Shown: positions 52,631 to 63,829 of the stretch, piece by piece
How the letters are laid out: each line of letters starts with the position of its first letter
How positions within the stretch are numbered: position 1 is the stretch's first letter
NCBI GenBank assembly: GCA_025558095.1
Contig: JAIVFI010000020.1
Location: 310,001-374,000 of the forward strand
DNA: 64,000 bases
DNA from: Hyaloraphidium curvatum
Lineage: Eukaryota > Monoblepharomycota > Hyaloraphidiomycetes > Hyaloraphidiales > Hyaloraphidiaceae
Reading direction: 5' to 3'
Position numbers and translations under genes: made by a program
The notes under the pieces: generated by a model
Seen by the model: the letters and a program-made list of their open reading frames with translations, nothing else
The model's database searches: none
What the model was told of the DNA's origin: nothing

Positions 52631-52881
52631 TGCTGGATGGCGCGTTGGGGCTTTGGCGAATGTATGACGCGAGAACTGGAAAAAGAGATGAAATATCCGG
52701 CACCGCCGCACCCGTTCGGTCCGCATGGAAGCTCTTGCTAAGCCGTCTCATCTTGTTGGTGAAAGGATGGCGGGAAGCTTCGTGGCCGTACGGGCGGACG
52801 TGTCGGGGCTTCGGTGGCCGTTGCGGATCTTCGGGTCCACCCCGGGCCGGCGACTCCGCCCGCAAAGCAACTACCGATGCA

Positions 52882-53691
52882 ATGGCCGCCCCTCTCCCTC
52901 CCGTAAAGGCCGCCGGCTCCGCGGATTCCAATGCCGCCGGTTCCCCGCATTCCGCGTCGCGTCATGACCCCGGCCGACTCGCGATCCTCCTGCGGTGCGG
53001 CGGCGCGCAAGCGGCGGTGATGTGGGAGGTCCTGCGCGACAAGTACGCCGCGGAAACATCGGCCGGCCGCGTAGCATCCTGGGACGACGGCCCGCGGATC
53101 CACCGCACGCTCGGGGGGGTGGCACACCTGCGGAACGCGGAGGAAGTGCGCGCCTGGCTCGCATCCCGCGCGCCGGACGGCGTGCACGCGTTCGTCTGCC
53201 ACGGGGAACCCAAGGCGAGGAAGAAGCTCGTGCCCGAGCTGGAAGCCGCGCTGGAGGGCTACAGAGTGGAGTTCCCCGTGGTCGTGAGCCCCTGGGCCCT
53301 CGTGACGCGCACGTCGGTGATCGGCCGGGGGACGTACGTCGGATCTTTCGCCAACGTCGGCAACGCCTGCGTTGTGGGCGAGTTTGCCCGCGTCGCGGGG
53401 TCCTCGGTGCTCGGACACGACTGCGTGCTCGCCCCGTACGCGCAGCTCAACGGGAAACTTGCCGTCGGCGGAGGATGCGAGCTCGGGGAGGGGTGCCTGA
53501 TCGGGATGGGATGCGTGGTGCGGGACCACGTCAGGGTGGCGCCCTGGACGACGCTCGGGATGGGGGCGGTGCTCGCGAGGAGCATCGAGGAGCCCGGGCA
53601 GACGTGGGTGGGGATCCCGGCGAAGCCGTTGGCGCGAAAGCGGGCTGCGGGAGCCGTGGTGGGAGGCGAGGAGAAGGAGAGCCGGCTGTAA
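52882..53691 (+). CDS. PglD/NeuD-like sugar acyltransferase (stand-alone paralogue)
   Basis: An intronless frame of 269 residues, paralogous to the first domain of the fusion at 32110-33996. Shared signatures include RCGGAQAAVMWEVL against RCGGAQAACTWEAV, VASWDD against VAIWDD, GTYVGSFA against GTYVGPFA, and the end TWVGIPAKPL. The left-handed beta helix keeps the catalytic-type His in LGHDCVLAPYAQL and the hexapeptide turns GCELGEGCLIGMGCV. There is a 30-residue disordered N-terminus and no aminotransferase domain. In PglD the Rossmann strand has a GxGGHA loop; here the loop is RCGGAQA in both copies. It could acylate the same amino sugar or a different one. Confidence 0.85.
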   Translation: MAAPLPPVKAAGSADSNAAGSPHSASRHDPGRLAILLRCGGAQAAVMWEVLRDKYAAETSAGRVASWDDGPRIHRTLGGVAHLRNAEEVRAWLASRAPDGVHAFVCHGEPKARKKLVPELEAALEGYRVEFPVVVSPWALVTRTSVIGRGTYVGSFANVGNACVVGEFARVAGSSVLGHDCVLAPYAQLNGKLAVGGGCELGEGCLIGMGCVVRDHVRVAPWTTLGMGAVLARSIEEPGQTWVGIPAKPLARKRAAGAVVGGEEKESRL

Positions 53692-55017
53692 TGTATTCGT
53701 TTGTTACGTCCGATAGTCGAGATGTATGCTTGGTTGATGGCGCGTTGGTTGATAGAGGAAGGGGTGCACGCGGAAGGCTTCATTCTGGTGCGACCGGTGA
53801 CGCGCTGTCACTCCTCAGTCAAACGGCGCCCTCCCGCGTCGCCGCCGCCTTTCGTGGTCACGCGGAAGACGCCTACGCATCTTCCGATAGTTCTCGGGGT
53901 TGCGGCGGCCCGAACCGGCGAGCGAACGGTCCGAGGACCGCGCACCGCGCACAGGACGAGGAAGCGGCCACAGCATGCCGCCGCGGCAGAACTGCCGGCA
54001 AAAAAAGCTCCACAGCATTTTCCGTCGTTTGGAGAGTCGGTCCGCGGCAGCAGCTTGCAGTGGCAGCCGACCGAGGACGTCGTCTCGCTCCCTGCACTCA
54101 GTCTCCGCGCCGTGCCGCCGCCAGCCGAGCGCTCGAGGCGCCGCACGCAGTGTTGTGCTTCTTGCTCTGCAGGGAAAACCCCTGCCGCGCAGCGGAGAAC
54201 TTCGTGCTACCTGCCGGACGCCACCCTCGGATTAAAGGACAACCTCTTCGGATGGCTCGGTGCGTTACCACCGGCTCGGTCCTGCTCGCATCTATCTGCA
54301 AAGTGTTACCGGCATCCATCCGAGCCCCGCAGAAGCCGGATCGGCGGACGCACGCGCATTGGGGAAGTGGGGACTCGGCAGCTGATTAGGCTCCGCTGAG
54401 GGACAGGGACACACGACTGCTGTCGTCCTCGGCGGCCTCGGATCCGCCGAAATCAGTCGGATCAAACGTCTGGCTGCTCGGCGGACCCGCGTGGGCTCTG
54501 GATGGCGCCCCGCGGCGGCGCCGCCTCGATCTTCCCAAAGCGGAGGAGGGGTCGTCGGGTCAAGCCAGGACTATGGATGGCTGAACCCGCAGTTCGATGG
54601 AATCGATACTTGGGAGGGCGTCCCGGGGACCGGCGGGACACTTCAGGCGCCACGGAGTGTCGCGTGGAACGGCTGTCGTCGGCCAGCAGCCGGGGTCTCT
54701 CCTGGCATCTGGCTGTGGCGGCGGTCTGGGACGAGAGACATCTGACATCAGAGCTGCGCCCGCGGTCGTCACCAGCCCCTTCCGCTTCAGACTTCAGTCT
54801 TTTCAGGATTCGCAACGCCGTCCCCATAACCGCCCGGCGCTCGCTACACAAAGCGGCGCCACCTGAAACCCGCCGGCGCGCTCATCGCATCGGTGCCTAG
54901 CAGCACCGAGCCGGCCGTGCCGACCGCGGCGAGCAGGAGGGCAGGCGGTGCCGCCCCAGTCACCCCTGCCGCAGCGAGTCACCCCCCTTCCCCCCCGCCC
55001 ATCGCACTCCGGACGCC
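53692..55017. other. Long intergenic region
   Basis: At 1326 bases this is the longest gene-free stretch in the window. All frames are short, use alternative starts or lack any motif. It lies upstream of the cyclin gene and may hold a long promoter and leader. I found no tRNA, repeat or convincing small gene. Confidence 0.45.
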
Positions 55018-56202
55018 ATGGCGCAGCGGCCGACGCCGCTCTACGCCGTGTACGTCGCGGGTGCGGCCGCCGGGACCGGCGCCGGGCCGAGCGAGCCCGC
55101 GGCGGGCCATCCCTGCGGACCCGCGGGACAGGGACAGCCCCCGCCGGGGACTGCCCAGCTGCCGTCGCCGCCGCCCGAGCCCGACGAGCTGGCCGACTTT
55201 GCCGCGCACCTCGCGCACCACGTGTGGACCGACGTGCCGCTGGCGGCGCTGGTCGACGCGCACGGCGAGGACGACGACGGCGCGTGCGCGCCGCCGGGCT
55301 CGGTCGCCGAGCTGCAGGCCGCGTGCCGCCGCGCGTTCCCGATCACAAAGCTCGGCATCGTCGAGCTGGCCGTCGCCGCCGCGCTGCTCCAGCGGCTGCG
55401 CGCCCACGCCGCCGCCCGCGCCGCAAACGCACTGCGCGTGCTCTTCTTCACCGCGCTCATGCTGGCAAACAAGACGCTGTCCGACTCGCCGTACAACGCG
55501 CGCTCGTGGGCGAAGCTGACCGGCGTGCCAGTGGCGGACATCGTGGCCGCGGAGCGCCGCGTGCTCGAGCGCGCCGATTGGGACGTGCTGGACAGGGGCC
55601 CGGGCGGGGCCTGGGCCGAGCCCGCCTGGGTGCGCGCCCTGTTCGACGACTTTGGCCGGCTGCGGCGGGCCGCCCGCGAGCGCAAATACCAGAAGCGCCG
55701 CGCCGCCCGCGACGCCGAGCAGAGAAGGCTGGCCGCGCTCATGGCGCCCCCCTCGCCGGTGCCTTCGACGCCGCGCCTGCCGCCGTCGCCCCCCCTGCAG
55801 CTCGCCACCCTGCACCTGGCGACGCCTCAGCCGGCTTCTGTGCCGCACCTGGGCGCCGGGAGCCTCGCCACACCGCCCCGCACTCCCGCCGCCTCGCGGT
55901 CGTGGGGCACCTCCCCCGCCTCCTCGCCCGCCTGGTCGACCGCATCCCCCGCCGTCGCCACGGGCCACGCATCCTTCCGCTGCCGCAGCGACTCGGGGCC
56001 GATCCGGCCGAGCATCTCGCCGCTCTCGCTGCCCGCCTCGACGCCCTCGCCGGCATACTATACGCTTCTCCCCACGACGCCGTCCGCCTCGCCTTCGGAC
56101 CCGCCGCGCTGGCCGTCGGCGGGCGATGCGACCAGCTACGTACTCTACCCGGGGATCGTGTCGATTGCGCCGGCGTGGTCGTCGTACGCGACCTACCGGT
56201 GA
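55018..56202 (+). CDS. Pho80/PCL-type cyclin
   Basis: An intronless frame of 394 residues. The cyclin box covers about residues 50-205: ADFAAHLAHHVWTDVPL, KLGIVELAVAAALLQRL, VLFFTALMLANKTLSDSPYN, SWAKLTGVPVADIVAAERRV and LERADWDVL. The LANKTLSDSPYNARSWAKLTG block is typical of the Pho80/Pcl cyclins, which partner a Pho85-type CDK in nutrient and polarity control. The C-terminal half is Ser/Pro-rich, with many SP/TP motifs, and probably disordered. It could equally be called a fungal PCL-like cyclin; the partner cannot be told from sequence. Confidence 0.85.
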   Translation: MAQRPTPLYAVYVAGAAAGTGAGPSEPAAGHPCGPAGQGQPPPGTAQLPSPPPEPDELADFAAHLAHHVWTDVPLAALVDAHGEDDDGACAPPGSVAELQAACRRAFPITKLGIVELAVAAALLQRLRAHAAARAANALRVLFFTALMLANKTLSDSPYNARSWAKLTGVPVADIVAAERRVLERADWDVLDRGPGGAWAEPAWVRALFDDFGRLRRAARERKYQKRRAARDAEQRRLAALMAPPSPVPSTPRLPPSPPLQLATLHLATPQPASVPHLGAGSLATPPRTPAASRSWGTSPASSPAWSTASPAVATGHASFRCRSDSGPIRPSISPLSLPASTPSPAYYTLLPTTPSASPSDPPRWPSAGDATSYVLYPGIVSIAPAWSSYATYR

Positions 56203-56410
56203 GGCGCATGCGAAACGGACGCCGGGGTCACTACTCTCGCGCATGGATGCGCACGAACAAACTAGAATGCTTGCTGTAGGAACTGCTAGAGAAGAAAATC
56301 GTGTCTGCTTCACCTTTGTTTCCGGGTCGTCCAATGGGAGTTTGGCTCTCGTCAAGCCGAGTCCGCGGCCGCGCAAGAGATCGCTGTGCACCCTGGACAA
56401 CCCACGCACG

Positions 56411-58058
56411 ATGTCCCGACCCGCTCGCGGTTACGGCCGCCTCGACGATGAGACCGGCGCGCACCGCTCGCTGCTCCCGTCGGGCGCGCCGCCGCCGGCC
56501 TATGGCGAGGACGGCGACCTGCCGCCGAAGTACTCCCCGTTCCCGGACGAGCAGATGTTCGAGCCCGCGCCGCGCTACCACGACGTCTGGGCGACCGTGC
56601 TCTTTGCCCTGCACCTCGTGGTCTTCTTCACGATCCTGGGCTTCGGCGTGCCGTCGCTCGACTTTGGGTCCGGGCCGACCGAGAGCCTGCCCCAGGGAAC
56701 CCTGGCGACGCTGCTCTCCGCCATCGCCGCCGGCGCCGGCGTCAGCCTGCTCTTCTTCGTGTTCATGATGAAGTTTGCGAGGGCGCTCATCACCACGAGC
56801 TTCATTTTCAACCTGAGCTACAACTTCATCATCTGTAAGTTTCTTCTGCTACGTTCCTCCGGTTCCCCGGCATCCCCTAACCGGATCCGCCCTCTTCCAG
56901 CCATGTTCTTCTTCGCCTCTGGCCAGATCGGCGTCGGCGTCATGATGCTGTTCTTCGCGTGCATCTTCGGAATGATCTGGTGGTCGTGGCGCAGCCGCAT
57001 CCCGTTCGCGACGGTCATGCTCGAGTCCACGACGCAGATCCTGTCGCAGTTCTGGGGCACCTCGGTCGCCGCCGTCGGCGGGTTGCTCGTCAACGTGGCC
57101 TGGATCTGCCTCTGGGTCGTCGCGCTCTTCGGCGTCGTGGTCAAGTACGCCGACCAGGGCCCCGAGGTGCAGGCCGCCCTGTACGTCTTCCTCGCCTTTT
57201 CGTTCTACTGGACGACCCAGGTCATCTCCAACCTCGTGCATGTGACCATCGCCGGCACCGTGGCCACGTACTACTTCCTCGGCACCTCGGACGGCTCCGG
57301 CGCCGTCACGGTGCCCGTCTCCAACCCCACCGCGGCCAGCTTCTCCCGCGGCGTCACCACCAGCTTCGGACCCGTGGCCTTTGCCTCGCTCCTGGTCAGC
57401 CTGCTGGAGCTGGCGCGCGGCACCGTCCATGCGGCCGCGCAGAAGGCCGCCGACGACAACAACGCGGCGCTGGCCTTTGTCCTCATGTGCCTCCGCGCGC
57501 TGCTGGACCTCATGGACGACCTGCTGCGGTACTTCAACCGCTACGCCCTGTCGACCGTCGCCGTCTACGGGGAATCCTTCTGCTCCGCGGCCCGCATGAC
57601 CTGGGAGATGATCAAGCGCCGCGGGATCGACGCCATCGTCAACGACGCCCTCGTCTCGTCCGTGCTGGGCATCGGCAGCCTCGCGTGCGGGCTGATCACT
57701 GCCTCGGTCACGGTGGCCGTGGCGTCGGCGCAGCCCGACCTGGGTCCGCAGTGGTGCAAGTTCCTGGACCAGGACGGGGACCCGGCGCAGTGCCAGGCCG
57801 CCGTGCTCGGCGTCTCGGGGACCCTGGCGTTCTTCATCGGCGTCGTCGAGTTTGCCGTGCTCTCCAACGTACGTCGTCCGCAGTGTGCCCGCTCACCCGC
57901 ATTCTGACCCCCTCCTCCTTCAGGCGGTGCAATCGGCTGTTTCGACCACGTTCGTCTGCCTTGCCCAGGACCCCGCCGCGCTCATGCGCACCAAGCCCCT
58001 GCTCTTCCAGAAGATTAGGGAGACGTACCCGCAGATCGACTTTTACAGCTCGTGGTGA
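56411..58058 (+). CDS. PNS1: Choline transporter-like protein (PNS1/CTL family)
   Basis: CTL/PNS1 proteins are plasma-membrane multi-pass proteins with about ten helices, some of which carry choline. Three exons (56411-56834, 56901-57868 and 57924-58058) give 508 residues. The cytoplasmic N-terminus has PPPAYGEDGDLPPKYSPF. Helices begin at WATVLFALHLVVFFTILG. The family segments FAFSFYWTTQVISNLVHVT-like (here LAFSFYWTTQVISNLVHVTI), TSFGPVAFASLLV and KRRGIDAIVNDAL are present. The last exon gives the C-terminal DFYSSW. The first intron, with a canonical GTAAGT donor, is 66 nt and leaves an open frame if retained. Confidence 0.92.
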
Positions 58059-58184
58059 GCTGGCGCGGGAGTTGCTGGGATTGCCAGAATTTGCAAGAGC
58101 ATGTCTGCCTGGGCGGTGTATTCTCGGAACAAAATCGATACACGGCGCTCATTGGTAGAGCGCAAGAAACAACGCCCCGGGAGA

Positions 58185-60699
58185 TCACAGTCCGATCTTC
58201 ATCAGGACTTGCTTCGACTTCTTCTTGGACTTTTTGCCCTCTCCGTCCGCCGGTCCTTGGTCCGATTCGCCCGATTCGGGCGCCTGGGCCGACCATGCGT
58301 TGGAGGGCGTCCCCGGCCTCGCGATCTTGGGCGGCTTGGACGCCGCCGGGAGCGAGGGGAAGTCCTGTGCCGACCGCACCGACGGCTCTTTGCGCCAGGA
58401 GGCCGAGGGCGCCGAGGCCATCCTCGCGCTCTCGGCGATCGCCCGCTGCTCCGCAAACTCCTCCCTGCTCATAACCTTGACCCTGCTTTGAGGCGCCGAG
58501 GAGCCCTCCCCTGCCGCGCGCTGGAGCAGCTCCCGCTCCTCGCGCTCCTCCTCCGCCCGCTCGTCGCGCGCCATGCGCTTTTCCGCCTCCTCGGCGATCC
58601 GGTCGTACACGGACCGCTTGGGCTGCGATGGCACCGCGGGGAAGGTGTGCTTCCTCGCGTTGGACTTGATGACGAGCACCCGCGCGCGGTCCGCGGCGGC
58701 GGCCGAGTTGGCCGTCGCCACGCGCGGGTTGGCGGTGCTCGAGTAGGAAGTCCGGTTGTCCGACCCCGACGATCCCGGCCCCGAGGGGGCAGGCAGGTCG
58801 GGGAAGTGCGTCCGCGAGACCTTGTAGTCCTTCCAGGCCCGCAGCATCTCCTCCTTGCGGCCGACACCGCCGCGCCCCGGCGGACCGTCCGGCGCGGTTT
58901 CGGCCATCCGGATCCACACCCTGCCCACCTCGGCCTCCTTCTCCTTCAGAGCCCGCTCGTCCGACAGTCCTTCGGTCGCCAAACCAACGACCGACCGCAC
59001 AAACTCGTCCGCCGAGACGAGGGAGCCCTTGTAGGCCTGAGCGAGCGAGCGGAACTCGGTGTACTTGCGCGGGTCGTTGCCAAAGATGCGCTGCAGCGCG
59101 GCGGGGATCTCGGCCGCAGCGGCAGCTTGCGCCGCGGGCTGAACCTGAGCTGAGGGGGTGAGCTGCGAGCCGAAGCCCGGCGGGGGTCGGAGGCGGCGTT
59201 GCCGCTCGTCGTCCTGGGCAGCCGAGGCTGCCGGAGCGGATCCGCTCAAGGGAGGGAAGGCGCTCTGCGGCGATGGCTGCGGCGCGCTTTGCGGTTGGTA
59301 CAGAGGCCCAGGCGATGGCCGCCGCTCCTGCGAGGGCGGCCTCCGCGGCGCGAGGTCCAGCTCGACTTTGCGGAAGCCGGGCTTCTTCTTTTCCGCAGCC
59401 CCGTGGACCTCCACCTCGTGTGCCTTGAGGTCGATCTCGTTCTCGAAGACGACAAACTTCTGCTCGAGGCACGTGGCGTTGCGACAGGCGTAGTGCTCGG
59501 CGCCAAAGTGCTCCGCGAGTCGCGTGTAGTCCAGGTAGTAGCGGTGCCGGATTCCCCGGCGCACGCAGATAAAGCACTCTTCGTGCCGGTCGCGGCAATG
59601 TTCCCAGAGCTCATCGTCGCCGTAGAAGCGAGAATGGCAGAAGCCGCATTCGGGGTGGCCGCGGAAGGAGGGATCCGCGGGATCGGTGCCGCGATAGTGC
59701 TGCTGGAGGGATGAGGCGGTAAAGAGCTGGTGTTCGTGGGTGAAGATCTTCTTGTGTCTAGCGCAGATATCGCTGGAAGAAGCAAGTCAGATCGCTAGCC
59801 CAACAAAGAGTCGACAAAACTGCCCACCAAAGCATCATGGAGTGCGCGTCCTTGACGTGCTTCTTCAGCTCCCTCCATCCACCCGGGCAGGCCACGTCGC
59901 ACGTCGGTTCGGGACAATTGAAACGCAGCAGGACCATGGTGTCCTCGAACACCTCGCGGTCCTCGAACCGGATGGCAAGCTTCCGGTCCTCGAAGGGAGC
60001 CTCCTTCCGGTTCGAGAAGGATTTGAACGGGCGATCGGAGCTCCGTGTGAAAATGACTTTGTCCAGCTCCCGCTTGCAGTAGGCGCATGAGCGGACCTTG
60101 TAGAGGGCCCGGAGGCGGAGGGAGCAGACGTGGCAGACCCGATGGTTGCACGAGCCAAGGGCGTGGAACTGAATCGGTTCCGTGCAGATGAAGCAGTCTG
60201 CAAAAATATCAGCGTCAGATTGCTATTCTCAATGACGCAACGGACCGCTCCCACTCGTCGGATTGAGGAAGTCGTCGATGATCTCGTTCGAGTCCTCGGC
60301 GTCCGCGCCGGCGGCCGCCTCGTCGTCGCTGCCGCTCTTGGCGCCATCCTCCCCGTTGTTGCCGTCAAATGGCATCCCGTCAATGTCCTCGATGGCCTCC
60401 ATGAGGTCCGACAGACCGTCCCGGCCGCCCAGAGGTCCCGCGTTTGCAGCTTGGTCGTCTTCCGCCGGCGAAACGCCTTGCAGCACCACCTCGCCGGCGG
60501 CAGTAACCATGACAGGATCATTCGGGTAGCCGTCGCCGGCCTGCCATTGTCCCGGCATGCCCTTCGAGGGCTCCAGTTGTGTTGTCCGTCGGGATGGGGA
60601 TGCAGCTCCTCGAGCGTTCGAGCCGCCCCGCGTCAGTCCAGGCGGCGCCGTCAAGCCCGGCGGCGGTCTGCTTGGCGATCCCGTGCCTCCGGACGCCAT
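58185..60699 (-). CDS. HEL2: RING E3 ubiquitin ligase Hel2/ZNF598
   Basis: Hel2/ZNF598 senses collided ribosomes, ubiquitinates small-subunit proteins and starts ribosome-associated quality control. Three exons (60699-60246, 60197-59828 and 59772-58185) give 803 residues. After a disordered 150-residue N-terminus comes the RING (CFICTEPIQFHALGSC, NHRVCHVC, SCAYCKREL). The zinc-finger array follows: FNCPEPTCD with HVKDAH, CDICARHKKIFTHEH, CGFCHSRFYGDDELWEHCR, CFICVRRG and the C2H2-like ACRNATC. The C-terminal half holds Pro-rich, basic and KKSKKKSK segments. Both introns restore zinc-ligand spacing. Confidence 0.93.
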
Positions 60700-61034
60700 A
60701 GCGGCCCGCGACCTTTCGACGTGCAGACAAAGTTTGTGGATCAGTCGCGCGGGCGTCGATCAGGCACGCAGCAGGGCCATTGCTGCTCTGGCGGAGGCCG
60801 TCCCTTCGGCCCCTCGAACCTGTGCGGCGAGGAGCGCCGCGCAGGGTTCCTCGGACATCAATCTCCGACGACGACTCTGTGGAGGACGGTCTGAGGCAGC
60901 TTCGGGGCCCCCGCGGTGGCCGAACCTGGAGGACGTTCCACGGCCACGCCCCATGGCCAAGCCAAGCCGATAGCGCTCCGTGCGCTTCGCCAACGCGAAG
61001 TCGCGTGAATTCTCTTTCACTTTTGGCGGGCGGC
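60700..61034. promoter_or_regulatory. Divergent upstream region of HEL2 and the phosphatase gene
   Basis: 335 bases between divergent starts. Open frames here lack an ATG-based start or any motif. No binding site was recognised. Confidence 0.3.
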
Positions 61035-62009
61035 ATGGTTGGCGAGGGAGGACAGGCCGCGATGGCCGGAAAGCCGCCTACCGCAAGGACTACGGAACTT
61101 GCCGAGACTCTCTTTACACCTGGACCCCTCTCGGCGAACGGTCTGGAGCCGCCCGACGCGGACCATGACGGCAATGCCTCGGATGGCGACGGAGATGCCG
61201 TCTTCAGGCAAGACCCGAACGGAACCGGAGCGATTACCCGTCACGTCGTCCACCCCGAGGACCACGGGGAGGACGAGAAGTGGAGCGTCAAGAACGTGGA
61301 GAAATGGCGCGCGACACCTGTTATTTCGGAGCCGGTCGGCGGCTCGCTGTTTCGCGCCATGAAGATCCTTCGCGAGACGGATCCGGAGCATTCCCCACGT
61401 GTCTTCGCCGCCAAGTACCCGGAAATCGGCATGGTCATCGATATTTCTGGCGACACGCCATCGTACATGCGTTCCTCATTGGAGGCTGCCGGAATCGAGT
61501 ACCGAAAAGTGGCCACAGTCTCCAAGATCCCGCCGCCGCCCGCCAAGGTGGCCGAGTTCATCGCCGTGGCGTCCGAATACTGGGAACGGCACCCGGGAAA
61601 GCACGTAGCTCTTCATTGCCACTACGGATGGAACAGGAGCGGCTACATGATCGTCTCCTATCTCACCGAGGTGCTCGGTATGCCGGTCGACGAAGCCATC
61701 GCGGCGTTTGCCGCGGCGCGCCCGCCCAAAGGCATCAAGCACTCGTCGTTCAAGCAGGAGCTTCGCGCGCGCTACGGCGGCTCTTCTGTGGACAGTCCTG
61801 CGACCGCTTTCAGCTTTACAGACGGCGGGAGCGAGTACAGCCCGATGCCGATGCCCCCGCGACTGAATTTGGGACTTGATGGATCTAGTGCCGAAAGCGG
61901 CGGCGACGATACTGCGGTCGCATCGGCGGATGAGCTGGATATCAAGCTGTCTCTGCTCGTCATCGACGCCGAAGTCCCTGCTTCGGACGCTTCTGCACGG
62001 CCCTCCTGA
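61035..62009 (+). CDS. Dual-specificity / RNA triphosphatase-like phosphatase (DUSP11-like)
   Basis: An intronless frame of 324 residues. The cysteine phosphatase core spans about residues 85-255. The catalytic loop is HCHYGWNRSG with Cys 195 and Arg 201, preceded by IGMVIDISGDTPSY and IEYRKVATVSKIPPPP. After it comes GYMIVSYLTEVLGMPVDEAI and a PPKGIKHSSF block. The loop and the GxNR(S/T)G signature resemble mRNA-capping triphosphatases and PIR1/DUSP11, which remove 5' phosphates from RNA. A protein or lipid phosphatase is the alternative. There is no guanylyltransferase domain. N- and C-terminal flanks are disordered. The ATG at 61062 is another possible start. Confidence 0.82.
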   Translation: MVGEGGQAAMAGKPPTARTTELAETLFTPGPLSANGLEPPDADHDGNASDGDGDAVFRQDPNGTGAITRHVVHPEDHGEDEKWSVKNVEKWRATPVISEPVGGSLFRAMKILRETDPEHSPRVFAAKYPEIGMVIDISGDTPSYMRSSLEAAGIEYRKVATVSKIPPPPAKVAEFIAVASEYWERHPGKHVALHCHYGWNRSGYMIVSYLTEVLGMPVDEAIAAFAAARPPKGIKHSSFKQELRARYGGSSVDSPATAFSFTDGGSEYSPMPMPPRLNLGLDGSSAESGGDDTAVASADELDIKLSLLVIDAEVPASDASARPS

Positions 62010-62157
62010 TAGATCCTTGGTGAACGATCGCGAGACTGCAAAAGGCGCCTGCTAGATCCATTTTGGACTGGACGATCATGAGACGTCGAATGAAGCAATG
62101 TAGCTGTTGTAAATTTAGAGCCAAAAGAGGACACGAAAAGTAGCGTCAAAATCACTT

Positions 62158-63756
62158 CTACCGCTTGCTACAGTGTGGAAGCTGGCAATGAGCCTCCCTA
62201 GCAATGGCCAACGTCCGTGGGTGATCCCGCCCGAACACAATCGTGCTTATGTCGATCGCGCGTTCCCAAGCCTCCACCGCCTCCTCCATCAGAGCCGCAG
62301 CATCATGCCCTTCCCTTGCCGACACCAGCTCTGCCTCCATCTCGCCGAATTGCGCGAGCTGCACAAGCAGGCCGATCATGTCCGGCCACGCAGCGGGGAG
62401 CACGTTGGAGGACTTCAGTCGCTCCACTGCCGACCGGAGGTAGCGCAGCGCATCGGCAAAGTTCAAGTCCGTGTGTGAGTGGGCAACGGCGAGCTTGTGC
62501 AGGGTTGAGTAAATCAGGTGGTGTGCATGACTAGCACGAGCCGCGTGGCGTTCTAGAAGCTGGGTCAGAGCGGTGCGGGCAAACTGGTGGCGTCCGCCCT
62601 CAAACAGCTCCACCGCTCTGTCGTAATCGTCCGAAAGGCGCTTTGCGAAAGCTCGGTAATCCGAAATCGTGACCGTCGACGGGCACGATGGGCACGACAG
62701 GATCGAGTCGGGCGAAGCCCGATCAAAGTCCAGCCCGACGTCCTCCGACGGTTCGTAAATGGCCCCGCATCCGCAGCGCATCCCTTCGATATCGAGATCC
62801 CGCCTCCACCACTCGCTTCCGCGCGGCGCGGAGCACCTTTCGCATTCGCACAGGAAGGACTTTGAGGCAAGCAGGTCCGCCTGCCGAGCCTCGCGCGGCT
62901 GCACGAGGTTGATGTAGCTCACGCACAGCTCCTCGCCATGTTGGACGTCGCGCACCGTCCGGAAGAGCACCTCGCCGCCTGCCTCGCGTTGCGGCCCAGC
63001 GACGTACACGGTGTTGGGAGCGCACGAGTGGTTGAAAATGCAGCCCAGGGGAAACAGATTGACAATGAGAGCATTGAGCGCACCCTCCGGATCGCCCAAA
63101 GCATGAGCATTGGCGTTGATCCGGCAGGCCAGGCCGACGAGGTCCGAGGTCTCAAGGCCCTCCGTCAAGTGAGCAGGGAGGCGTTCCAGGAGAAGCTCAG
63201 AGCCCTTCGTGACCGCATTGAGCCACTCCTCGGAAGCCATGCGCTCATGCGCCACGACGTCGTCTACCAATCGAAACGGCGTCGGTACGAGACCGGTCCG
63301 AGCCTCGCTGGTCTCCTCCAAGTGTCGCGCAAACACCAGCCGGGCAACCAATCGGACCAGGTCGAGCGCCATATCGCTGTCCAGGGCAACGTCCACGAGC
63401 ACCCGACCGGCGACGAGGGGACATTCCTGGGCATGAAACCTGTCTTGCCGAGCGCATTCCTCCGAGCAGTGCCGAGCCTTGCACGCCCCGCAGACCAGCG
63501 ATTCGGCCACCGTCTCCCGCAGATCAGAGAGACACACTTGGCAGTAATCCCGAGAGAACTCGTCGCGGACAACGTAGGCCGTGGCCGCCTCCCGCAGGAC
63601 TGTGGTGCCGGCAGGCAGGTCTGCCGCGGCGAAGACCCCGCGGCCGGCCGACTTGGAGATACGGAGCTCCACGGGGAACGGTGCAAAAAGGCGCTGCCGT
63701 TCCAGAAAGCGCTCTTTGCGGCGCCTCGCCCGCGCGGCTTTGTCTAGGGAGGTCAT
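62158..63756 (-). CDS. SET-MYND protein (SMYD type)
   Basis: An intronless frame of 532 residues starting MTSLDKAARARRRKERF. The SET domain is split by a MYND zinc finger, as in SMYD proteins. SET-N is ISKSAGRGVFAAADLPAG. MYND is CQVCLSDLRE, LVCGACKARHCSEECARQD and HAQEC. SET continues with FNHSCAPNTVYVAG and GEELCVSYINL, and post-SET Cys follow (SFLCECERCSAP). A TPR-like helical C-terminal domain ends the protein. Family members methylate histone and non-histone lysines. An upstream in-frame ATG (63855) would add 33 residues and overlap the divergent gene's start region, so 63756 is preferred. Confidence 0.92.
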   Translation of the reverse strand: MTSLDKAARARRRKERFLERQRLFAPFPVELRISKSAGRGVFAAADLPAGTTVLREAATAYVVRDEFSRDYCQVCLSDLRETVAESLVCGACKARHCSEECARQDRFHAQECPLVAGRVLVDVALDSDMALDLVRLVARLVFARHLEETSEARTGLVPTPFRLVDDVVAHERMASEEWLNAVTKGSELLLERLPAHLTEGLETSDLVGLACRINANAHALGDPEGALNALIVNLFPLGCIFNHSCAPNTVYVAGPQREAGGEVLFRTVRDVQHGEELCVSYINLVQPREARQADLLASKSFLCECERCSAPRGSEWWRRDLDIEGMRCGCGAIYEPSEDVGLDFDRASPDSILSCPSCPSTVTISDYRAFAKRLSDDYDRAVELFEGGRHQFARTALTQLLERHAARASHAHHLIYSTLHKLAVAHSHTDLNFADALRYLRSAVERLKSSNVLPAAWPDMIGLLVQLAQFGEMEAELVSAREGHDAAALMEEAVEAWERAIDISTIVFGRDHPRTLAIAREAHCQLPHCSKR

Positions 63757-63829
63757 GTTTGCTTCTTCGCGCAAGCGTCGATCGCGCCACGCGCAGACCG
63801 TTGGGACGCTTCGGGGATTCGACGAATGA

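Noticed and set aside
53692-55017. Several 100-230 codon frames in the long intergenic region
   Set aside because: They overlap each other in many frames, have compositional bias only and no motif or splice-supported extension.
58015-59598. A long alternative minus-strand frame over the HEL2 3' half
   Set aside because: The other minus frame continues the HEL2 zinc-finger protein in phase. This one is Arg/Gly-rich and starts mid-gene.
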